The translations under genes were made by a program, and so were the position numbers. This document shows positions 7,019 to 13,054 of a stretch of DNA of 16,670 nt, in pieces; positions within the stretch are counted from its first letter, which is position 1, and every line of letters starts with the position of its first letter. The notes beneath the pieces are model-generated. The model was not told the DNA's origin and did no database searches. It worked only from the letters and a program-made list of their open reading frames with translations. Source of the DNA: Holosporales bacterium (GTDB lineage Bacteria; Pseudomonadota; Alphaproteobacteria; UBA3830; JAIRMZ01); the NCBI GenBank assembly GCA_031279495.1, contig JAITIJ010000042.1, positions 1-16,670 of the forward strand, in the 5' to 3' direction.

Positions 7019-7788
7019 TAAATTTGAATAATCTTTTAGGAAGAAGGCTTCCTTCCCACATCAAGGAGCTCATCACATGAGCAAGGCGATTCAGAAAAGG
7101 ACCAAATAATAGCACGAAAAGAGAGGATTTTAAGTAGATGTAATCTACACTGCGGCTTGAGGCCAAATCCTTGTGTTCTTCCGATGCGCATCCCAGCGTG
7201 CTGTGTCCTCTATTCCCTTCTGTGCTGGAATCACTGCCAAGAAATAACAGCAGATCAGAAAGAACTCCACTTTGCACCGTGCAATAACGCTGCTCTCATG
7301 AGACTCTCCTGGTCTTTAGATATTTACCATTACATTGAATCCATTGACTGAGAGTCACATAGGCTGCGATGCATCGCTTCACGTTCCTGGCACTCTTCTT
7401 GTCCCTTCTATAGCCGTTGCTTTGCTTCTTTGATTTCGCACAGTATGAACTGTTGCGTTTCCGGGGTCTGCTGTCATTTCCGCTCTTCCGGACATGTCCT
7501 CCGCAACTAGCTCATCATCATCGAATTGTGTAGATGTTCATATTCTTCTGGATCTTTCTCCATCAGCAAATCCATCGCTTCGTGTAGAAGCTGCCTTCTC
7601 GAGACGAATACGGGTCACTCTCCACCTCTTCCCACCGCCTACCGACGTGCCTCCAGATCTTGTTGCACTATCTCGGGTTATTGACTGATATCAGCTCTCG
7701 CAGGAGAGTTACGGAACAGTCTCAGTAACACCGCTTTATTCTAAGAACGGAACAGAAGCCTAGATCCACGGAGAGAAAACAACCAGAC
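7019..7788. other. gene-poor stretch between vgrG and rpsU
   Basis: No gene could be recognised. Several short open frames exist on both strands, all without a good ribosome binding site or family motif. Two small symmetric elements are present: GTAGAT-GTA-ATCTAC (7134-7148) and the perfect palindrome GCGATGCATCGC (7366-7377). On the minus strand, between about 7440 and 7600, two neighbouring frames read like protein (LLHEAMDLLMEKDPEEYEHL, then DDDELVAEDMSGRAEM), which may be a decayed gene. I searched by eye for RNase P, SRP, tmRNA and tRNA signatures and found none. Confidence 0.55.
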
Positions 7789-7998
7789 TTAGAACCCCTC
7801 GCGATCGGCACGTTTGCGTGCAAGTTTACGCGCCCGCCGCATCGCTTCTGCTCGTTCTCGCACACGACGCTCAGAAGGTTTTTCAAACTGCCGGTGCAAT
7901 TTGATCTCGCGGAAAATGCCCTCACGCTGCATTTTCTTTTTTAGAGCACGTAGAGCCTGATCCACATTATTGTCGCGAACAAAAACCAGCACAACCAT
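7789..7998 (-). CDS. rpsU: 30S ribosomal protein S21
   Basis: S21 is a small basic protein of the small ribosomal subunit, near the anti-Shine-Dalgarno end of 16S rRNA, needed for initiation. The 69 residues read MVVLVFVRDNNVDQALRALK, then KKMQREGIFREIKLHRQFEKPSERR and an Arg/Lys-rich helical tail, a typical alphaproteobacterial S21. The ATG at 7996-7998 follows AAGAAAGAGG and is the right start by family alignment; an in-frame ATG 15 codons upstream would add a tail that S21 proteins lack. The gene stands alone, with about 670 bases of non-coding sequence upstream and 770 downstream. No obvious terminator hairpin was found just after its stop. Confidence 0.97.
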   Translation of the reverse strand: MVVLVFVRDNNVDQALRALKKKMQREGIFREIKLHRQFEKPSERRVRERAEAMRRARKLARKRADREGF

Positions 7999-8620
7999 CC
8001 TCTTTCTTAAATAGGCCGTTTCCTTTCTAGCAGATTTCTGCATTTATGGGAAGCTGTTGCACGCAAATAAAGCAGCTTACTTTCTCGCCAAAAGAAATCT
8101 TTTACGAGCTTCCAGTGAGAGGGAGAGAAAGTCCAAAATGCGAGAAGAGACAGAAAAGAGAACATTATGGTGAGCTCTATAGAGAAGAGGTCAAGTCTTC
8201 TGTAAAAAAGAAATGAAGGTGGGTGAACTTTTTACGAAAGAGAACAAGAGAGGCAAAGTGTAGAGAAAGGTCAGAAAGGAGAGGCTGCTTTATTGGACTC
8301 TTTGTAAAAGATGAAGAAGGGAAGTGAAGTGAGAAGATGCGAAAAAGTTGCTTATCTCATACTGCAAAATTCGGCTACCCTCCTTTATTTATGACGAACC
8401 TGAGCCTCGGTCTTTCCCTTTAATTGATGTCCCTCCAGTTCGCACTTTTTTATGACAAACCTGAGCCTCGATCTTTCCCTTTAATTGATGTCCTTCTAGT
8501 TCATAACTTTCTTATTTTTCTGCATTCTTGCATCCACTCTTTCCTACTTATTGATAATCAGATCGTTTTCAGCAGCTTTAAAACAGGTTTGTCTCTACCA
8601 ATATGTCCTCCTATTAAAAA
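7999..8620. other. intergenic region: purine-rich stretch and tandem repeat
   Basis: No gene is recognisable between the divergent rpsU and the glycan gene pair. From about 8095 to 8345 the plus strand is strongly purine-rich (many AGAGA, GAAGG and AAAGG runs) with only tiny open frames such as 8214-8264. From 8388 to 8512 there are two 61-base repeats, listed separately. The rpsU promoter should lie near 8010-8110, but I could not place a convincing one. Confidence 0.6.
8391..8512. repeat. two direct tandem copies of a 61-base unit
   Basis: Copy one spans 8391-8451 and copy two 8452-8512. Both begin ATGAC, then GAGCCTCG, TCTTTCCCTTTAATTGATGT and a pyrimidine-rich end. They differ at 9 of 61 positions, four of them in the first 50 bases, and most differences are transitions. 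No large open frame runs through them. They lie 110-280 bases before the glycan gene promoter, so a regulatory role is possible but not shown. Confidence 0.85.
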
Positions 8621-8648
8621 TTGACTGTATATTCTGTATTCATATTCT
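8621..8648 (+). promoter_or_regulatory. sigma70-type promoter of the epimerase-transferase pair
   Basis: TTGACT (8621-8626) and TATTCT (8643-8648) are 16 bases apart. Transcription would begin near 8655, only about 13 bases before the ATG at 8668 but still including GAGGAG at 8661-8666. This supports 8668 as the start of the epimerase gene and argues against the longer upstream frame. Confidence 0.6.
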
Positions 8649-8667
8649 GCTAAGAATAGCGAGGAGA

Positions 8668-9639
8668 ATGGATTTGATTTTAGTCACTGGAGCCTCTGGT
8701 TTTGTTGGCAGTGCACTTTGCGTTTCTCTAAAGAGCAAAGGCCGCGTCTTTCGAGGAGTGGCGCGCACATGCCCGGCTTGGGCAAAGAACTCTACCCATG
8801 CATTTGCACCCCTTGATTTGTTGTCTGCCCCTTCACAAGCATTGAAAACAATTCTTTCGGGAGTGACAACCATAGTGCACTGTGCTGCCCGCGCGCATAT
8901 TATGCGCAAAACAGAACGAGACCCAGAAAGGGCTTTCCAAGCACTCAATGCGGATGTGACTCGCCGGTTGCTTGAGGAAGCCATAGAAACAAAAACAGTA
9001 AAGCGCTTTGTTTTCGTGAGTTCTATCGTCGTTAATGGTCAGACAACGCCAAAAGATGCACCCTTTCGCGAACAAGACCAACCTTCTCCAGAAAGCCCCT
9101 ATGCCCGCTCTAAGTGGCGTGCAGAGCAGGTTGTAAAGGAATACGCCACCAAAATAGAAACCGTTATTTTGCGACCTCCTCTTATATATGGGCCGGAAGC
9201 GCGCGGTAATTTCGCTCTTTTATCTAAAGCTGTTTGTGCTCGCCTGCCTTTGCCCTTGGCTTCTATTAACAACAGACGCTCTTTTCTATTCCTAGAGAAC
9301 ATGGTCTCGGCTTTGGAGATCTGCATCGATCATCCACATGCTACAGGAGAAACTTTCTTGGTCAGCGACACAGAATCTCTTAGCACACCGTGTTTTGTTT
9401 CTACCTTAGCAAAAGGGTTGGGTCTTCCTTCTCTATTGTGGCCTTGCCCTGTGCCCATCTTGCATGTATTAGGTATGTTATGTCGCAAACAAGACAGCAT
9501 TCGCCGCTTAACAGAATCTCGTGTGATAGATTCGAGGAAAATAAGGGAGACTCTCCAGTGGAATCCGCCCTATACAGCGGCAGAAGGAATAGAGAAAACG
9601 GGAAGAAGTTACCGTGCTCAAAAAGACTGTTCGATGTAG
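8668..9639 (+). CDS. NAD-dependent epimerase/dehydratase (extended SDR) for a sugar nucleotide
   Basis: This enzyme probably reduces or epimerises a UDP-sugar in the cytosol. The 323 residues start MDLILVTGASGFVG, with the Rossmann GASGFVG at 8-14; HCAARAHIM (71-79) is typical of the WbpV/WreQ branch. The catalytic set is SSI at 118-120 with Tyr145 and Lys149 in SPYARSK, and RPPLIYGP follows at 169-176. The frame is open further upstream to 8551, but the Rossmann strand, GAGGAG just before the ATG and the promoter position all favour 8668. Its last 82 bases overlap the sugar transferase gene. WreQ-type enzymes make UDP-QuiNAc for a partner transferase, and this pairing suggests a similar job, but UDP-Glc or UDP-GlcNAc 4-epimerase activity cannot be ruled out. 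Confidence 0.88.
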   Translation: MDLILVTGASGFVGSALCVSLKSKGRVFRGVARTCPAWAKNSTHAFAPLDLLSAPSQALKTILSGVTTIVHCAARAHIMRKTERDPERAFQALNADVTRRLLEEAIETKTVKRFVFVSSIVVNGQTTPKDAPFREQDQPSPESPYARSKWRAEQVVKEYATKIETVILRPPLIYGPEARGNFALLSKAVCARLPLPLASINNRRSFLFLENMVSALEICIDHPHATGETFLVSDTESLSTPCFVSTLAKGLGLPSLLWPCPVPILHVLGMLCRKQDSIRRLTESRVIDSRKIRETLQWNPPYTAAEGIEKTGRSYRAQKDCSM

Positions 9640-10181
9640 TCCTGGCCAGTATTGGGCTGGTGTTGGCCTTTCCTTTGATGGGACTTGTTGCGGCTTTTAT
9701 TGTCGTGACGACAGGAGATACGCCTCTTTTCTGGACAAAACGCGTTGGTCTCCACAATATCTTGTTTGATATGCCGAAGTTTCGCACCATGCGTGCAAAA
9801 ACACCGCAGATCGCAACACATCTCATGGCAGATCCGAACTTGTATCTTACCCCTATAGGGCGTTTTCTTCGCCAAACGAGTCTTGATGAACTGCCTCAAC
9901 TTTGGAGCGTTTTAAAAGGGGATATGAGTCTTGTGGGTCCGCGTCCAGCACTCTTCAATCAAGACGATCTCGTTGCTCTTCGGACAGAGGCAGGTGTTCA
10001 TGAGCTTGTTCCAGGTATTACAGGATGGGCGCAGATTAATGGTCGCGACGAGCTTTCTGTTTCGGAAAAAGTTCGTTTTGAGAAAGAGTACCTGCAGCGC
10101 TGCTATTCCTTAAAGTTTGACGCGTACATCCTTATGCTGACTCTTGTCAGAGTCTTCCGCAAATGTGGCGTTAGTCATTAG
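9558..10181 (+). CDS. monotopic sugar-1-phosphate (phosphoglycosyl) transferase
   Basis: It moves a sugar phosphate from a UDP-sugar to undecaprenyl phosphate, the first membrane step in building an O-antigen, capsule or related glycan. The 207 residues show KRLFDVVLA, then a re-entrant membrane helix (about 24-50), KFRTMR at 74-79, the catalytic Asp-Glu pair in DELPQL at 110-115, GPRP at 127-130 and PGITGWAQINGR at 152-163: the full catalytic core of the PglC/WcaJ/WreU family without the large N-terminal membrane domain of WcaJ. The start GTG (9558-9560) is chosen because GGGAG lies eight bases upstream and its position gives a normal PglC-like N-terminus; the longer frame from 9390 is just open sequence within the epimerase gene. 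The overlap suggests translational coupling with the epimerase. Confidence 0.92.
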   Translation: MESALYSGRRNRENGKKLPCSKRLFDVVLASIGLVLAFPLMGLVAAFIVVTTGDTPLFWTKRVGLHNILFDMPKFRTMRAKTPQIATHLMADPNLYLTPIGRFLRQTSLDELPQLWSVLKGDMSLVGPRPALFNQDDLVALRTEAGVHELVPGITGWAQINGRDELSVSEKVRFEKEYLQRCYSLKFDAYILMLTLVRVFRKCGVSH

Positions 10182-10236
10182 GCGTGCACTTGAGACAAGC
10201 CCTAAGGAAAGCTGCTGCTGCTCCCTTCCTCTCCAA

Positions 10237-12198
10237 TTAACACGCAAGTTCTGGCAGATTCCGGAAATACTCGAGCACAGAAGCGTCTTCTAGAGACTCC
10301 TTATTTTTAACCTCTCGTCCATGGATAACACACTTAACAGCAATTTCTGTTATTTTCCCATTTTTCGTATGTGGAACAGCCGGGACCTGGATAATCAGGC
10401 TGGGCACATGTCGTGGTGTCGCATTTGTTCGAATCGTAGATTTTATTTTATCGATCAATTGATCCGTTAGCTTTACACCTTCTGCTAGCACCACAAACAG
10501 GATAACACGTTCATCGTTATGCCATTGTTGACCTACAGCAAGGCTTTCAAGAACCTCTTTGATTGTGCACACTTGCTCATAGATCTCAGCCGTACCAATA
10601 CGCACTCCTCCAGGATTCAACACAGTATCAGCACGTCCAGAAATAATGACACCTTTGTTTGCAGTCACCTGGCCCCAATCGCCATGGCACCAAATGTTTG
10701 GAAAGGTCTCAAAATAGGCTTTATGGTAGCGCTCTCCCGTTGCGTCTCCCCAGAACCCCAAAGGTTGAGAAGGAAACGGCTGTGTACAGACAAGTTCACC
10801 TTGCTCTCCGCGCGCGACAGATTTTCCTTTATCGCTGTAAAACTCGACACGCATACCCAATCCACGCCCCTGCATTTCATCAGCATAAACGGGGCTTATA
10901 GGGTTCCCATTCATAAAACATGAAATGATATCCGTACCACCAGAAAAGACATTAAGGTGTACGTCTTTTTTAATGTTCTTATAAACACTTGCCGCAGTCT
11001 CTCCACTTAAAGGCGATCCCGTTACGCCAATTGTCTTAAGAGTTGCCAATTTATGTGTTTTTATAGGATGCACATTCATTTTTGCAATCATGTCAAGATA
11101 CTTTGCTGATGTTCCGAATAACGTCATATTCCAAGCATCAGCATAATCAAAAAGAATATCCGTTTTGGGATGCAAAGGAGATCCATCATACAGCAATAAT
11201 GTGGCCTCAGAAGAAAGGACAGAGGCGAACCAGTTCCACATCATCCAACTGCAGGTAGTAAAGTAAAACACTCGATCGTTGGGCTTGATATCACAATGCA
11301 ATTGGTGCTCTTTAAGGTGTTGTAAAAGCGTGCCTCCTGCACCATGTACGATACATTTAGGAACGCCAGTGGTTCCTGACGTAAACATAATGTAGATTGG
11401 GTGATTAAACGGAAATTTTTTAAATTTCAAAGGAGGAACAGGCCCACTTCTTATAAAATCATAGAAATCTGTAGCACGTTGCCCAATAGCGTAAGGGATA
11501 CCTGCTCCGATATAAGGAATGACAACGAGTTTTTCAATAGAGGGCAGACCTGCAACGACTTCGACAATTTTTGGAGTATTGTCGAACGTTTTCCCTTTGT
11601 AAAAATATCCGTCAACAGCAAAAAGAACTTTTGGTGCAACTTGGCCGAATCTATCGAGAGCTCCTGCTGGACCGAAATCAGGGGAGCATGAAGACCAAAT
11701 AGCACCGATACTGATAGTCGCTATTGCCGCAATCAGCGTTTCTGGCATGTTTGCTACATATCCAGCAACACGATCTCCTGGTTTAACGCCAAGCTCTTTT
11801 AAGGCGTGCGCAACGCGTTCAACAGCATCGAAAAGCTCTTTGTATGTATATGTTTTTTGGACTTTGTCCTCTCCCCAAAAGACCAGTGCTAAGCGTTCAT
11901 CTCGCCGCCTCAGCAAATTCTCAGCAAAGTTTAGGCGTGCATCAGGAAAATAGTGATGACGTTCAAACGTTCCTTCTCCGTTGGTAATGCGTTCTCCTTT
12001 TGTCTCTGCGATCACACCACAGAAATCCCAAATACTGTTCCAGAAAGCATGGGGGTTCTTTACAGACCATTCCCACATGCGATGCATCTCAGGAAGAGAG
12101 CACCGTTGCTCACCTTCAATTGTGCGCATAAAACGATAGAGATTCGTTTGAACGATGCGCTCGAAAGAGGGCTTCCAAAGAATTGTACTACTTGTCAT
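10237..12198 (-). CDS. acetoacetyl-CoA synthetase (acetoacetate-CoA ligase)
   Basis: This cytosolic enzyme activates acetoacetate with ATP and CoA to acetoacetyl-CoA, feeding ketone bodies or polyhydroxybutyrate breakdown products into central metabolism. The 653 residues match the usual ~650. Seen: IWSSCSPDFG (167-176) and DRFGQ, a signature separating this enzyme from acetyl-CoA synthetase; the AMP-binding loop TSGTTGVPK at 273-281; HGDWG and GRADTVLNPGGVRIG around 505-535; and the acyl-adenylate lysine Lys615 in KNGKITE. The ATG has GGAG seven bases upstream. The neighbouring exported-protein gene lies 81 bases upstream on the same strand, and a separate weak promoter may lie in that gap. 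No polyhydroxybutyrate or thiolase gene is visible. It converges with the sugar transferase gene, 55 bases away. Confidence 0.95.
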   Translation of the reverse strand: MTSSTILWKPSFERIVQTNLYRFMRTIEGEQRCSLPEMHRMWEWSVKNPHAFWNSIWDFCGVIAETKGERITNGEGTFERHHYFPDARLNFAENLLRRRDERLALVFWGEDKVQKTYTYKELFDAVERVAHALKELGVKPGDRVAGYVANMPETLIAAIATISIGAIWSSCSPDFGPAGALDRFGQVAPKVLFAVDGYFYKGKTFDNTPKIVEVVAGLPSIEKLVVIPYIGAGIPYAIGQRATDFYDFIRSGPVPPLKFKKFPFNHPIYIMFTSGTTGVPKCIVHGAGGTLLQHLKEHQLHCDIKPNDRVFYFTTCSWMMWNWFASVLSSEATLLLYDGSPLHPKTDILFDYADAWNMTLFGTSAKYLDMIAKMNVHPIKTHKLATLKTIGVTGSPLSGETAASVYKNIKKDVHLNVFSGGTDIISCFMNGNPISPVYADEMQGRGLGMRVEFYSDKGKSVARGEQGELVCTQPFPSQPLGFWGDATGERYHKAYFETFPNIWCHGDWGQVTANKGVIISGRADTVLNPGGVRIGTAEIYEQVCTIKEVLESLAVGQQWHNDERVILFVVLAEGVKLTDQLIDKIKSTIRTNATPRHVPSLIIQVPAVPHTKNGKITEIAVKCVIHGREVKNKESLEDASVLEYFRNLPELAC

Positions 12199-12230
12199 AA
12201 ATATTCTCCATTCTTCTTATTGTATTTCAT

Positions 12231-12260
12231 TTTAGACCTAAAGTATTACTAAAATGTAAA
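12231..12260 (-). promoter_or_regulatory. possible promoter of the acetoacetyl-CoA synthetase gene
   Basis: On the minus strand TTTACA (12255-12260) and TCTAAA (12231-12236) are 18 bases apart, upstream of the ribosome binding site and ATG at 12198. The match is five and four of six bases in a very AT-rich stretch, so it could be chance; the gene may instead be read from the upstream exported-protein promoter. Confidence 0.35.
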
Positions 12261-12279
12261 TAACGAGAGTTTTTTCATG

Positions 12280-12699
12280 CTAATGAGGAAGACTCATCAA
12301 AGTATCAACTGTTTTCCAGCATTTCTCAGAGGCATCTCTCCCAAAGGCAACGACAGTGACTAAATCCTTGAGCTCTTTTGCAATGATGAATTCGCCGTCT
12401 TGCCGGTGTTGATCTGCTAACCTTCGTCCTCGATATGTAAGGCTAGAGATTTCTCCTCCCTTTCCGTTAAAATATTTTTTCATCTCAAGGAGAAGCACTA
12501 TTGTTCGCGCATCGGTAGAAAAATCTTTGTATAAAGCCGCATGTCTTTCGATATCTTCTTCACTCTCGCCATCCTCGCTCTCTTCCGCAACTTCCTCTAG
12601 CTCATCTTCTGATTCTTCGGCAAAAGTGCTCGTGGACATTCCCAACAGGACACTAATCGTAATTACCGATCGGCACAGTATTGTTCTTAAATTTGACAT
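12280..12699 (-). CDS. small exported protein with acidic segment, function unknown
   Basis: I do not recognise a family. The 139 residues start with a clear signal peptide (MSNLRTILCRSVITISVLLG, cut likely after TFA at 25-27). Residues 28-51 contain 16 Asp/Glu out of 24, then a mixed, probably helical part (about 52-139) with one cysteine near the end. Such an acidic segment could bind metal ions or a basic partner, or serve as a flexible linker; nothing in the sequence decides. The start ATG has an excellent ribosome binding site (GGAGG, six to seven bases upstream), and codon use looks normal, so the gene is believable. A perfect TATAAT (12766-12771, minus strand) and an inverted repeat lie upstream. 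It is followed by the acetoacetyl-CoA synthetase gene on the same strand, but a functional link is not evident. Confidence 0.75.
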   Translation of the reverse strand: MSNLRTILCRSVITISVLLGMSTSTFAEESEDELEEVAEESEDGESEEDIERHAALYKDFSTDARTIVLLLEMKKYFNGKGGEISSLTYRGRRLADQHRQDGEFIIAKELKDLVTVVAFGRDASEKCWKTVDTLMSLPH

Positions 12700-12720
12700 A
12701 AGGTACCTCCATCTATTATC

Positions 12721-12740
12721 TTTATATTGAACAATATAAA
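12721..12740 (-). promoter_or_regulatory. 20-base inverted repeat upstream of the acidic exported protein
   Basis: TTTATATTG and CAATATAAA are perfect nine-base arms with two bases between them. The element sits between the TATAAT at 12766-12771 and the GGAGG of the gene, so it would lie in the leader RNA or act as an operator for a dimeric repressor. The sequence is AT-rich, which raises the chance of a random match. Confidence 0.45.
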
Positions 12741-12765
12741 TCTTATTGGTAAAATTTTTACTAAT

Positions 12766-12771
12766 ATTATA
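12766..12771 (-). promoter_or_regulatory. consensus -10 element for the acidic exported protein gene
   Basis: TATAAT on the minus strand, about 67 bases before the start codon. No good -35 element is found at 16-18 bases (TTTCTC at 17), so the promoter would need an activator or another sigma contact. It lies just after the terminator-like hairpin at 12779-12849. Confidence 0.35.
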
Positions 12772-12778
12772 AAGTGTG

Positions 12779-12849
12779 CAAAAATAAAGAGAAAGCCACG
12801 AATGCAGACCCCATACCCTGTAGCAGATATTTCTTTCTGGGCTTTCTCT
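12779..12849 (-). terminator. long-loop hairpin terminator downstream of the aminopeptidase gene
   Basis: On the minus strand AGAGAAAGCC (12840-12849) can pair with GGCTTTCTCT (12788-12797), ten perfect pairs around a 42-base loop, followed by TTATTTTT. This is the shape of a Rho-independent terminator, though with a large loop that may fold internally (CAGA with TCTG). It lies about 205 bases after the aminopeptidase stop, so it may end that transcript or a small RNA. Confidence 0.5.
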
Positions 12850-13054
12850 CTGTATTTTCCGTTTATTGACTAGCTTTGTTAAGACTTTGGAAAGATTCCT
12901 ATTTCTGTTATTAAATTAGACTCCCTGCAAAAACAAAGACAAACTAAGCCTTCAGTTTATTCTCAGAGTTGCTACTCCGCTATACAAAATTTTTATGATA
13001 TAGGTAACTTCTTGCCTATTCTTCAATAACATCACATAAAGTGCACACCTATCT

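Larger units (their letters stand above)
12700..13054. other. intergenic region between aminopeptidase and acidic exported protein
   Basis: No gene is seen. It holds, in minus-strand order, about 200 AT-rich bases after the aminopeptidase stop, the terminator-like hairpin, a TATAAT, the inverted repeat and the ribosome binding site of the exported protein gene. The first 200 bases have no feature I can name. Confidence 0.6.

Noticed and set aside
6969..7277. Minus-strand frame of 102 codons upstream of vgrG
   Set aside because: No ribosome binding site or motif; overlaps the vgrG start region.
7366..7377. Palindrome GCGATGCATCGC as an operator
   Set aside because: No gene start or promoter is near it, and a 12-base palindrome is expected by chance in a window this size.
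7494..7688. Plus-strand frame of 64 codons rich in Ser and Pro
   Set aside because: No ribosome binding site; the opposite strand looks more protein-like in the same region.
7999..8043. Longer N-terminus of S21
   Set aside because: S21 proteins begin at the MVVLVFVRDNN position; the extra 15 codons do not match, and AAGAAAGAGG precedes the inner ATG.
8551..8667. Upstream start for the epimerase
   Set aside because: It would place about 39 residues before the Rossmann strand, and the promoter at 8621-8648 lies inside it.
9390..9557. Upstream start for the sugar transferase
   Set aside because: These codons lie within the epimerase gene and do not resemble the transferase family; GTG at 9558 has a good ribosome binding site.
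10182..10236. Terminator between the converging transferase and acetoacetyl-CoA synthetase genes
   Set aside because: Only weak partial pairing and no T run were found.
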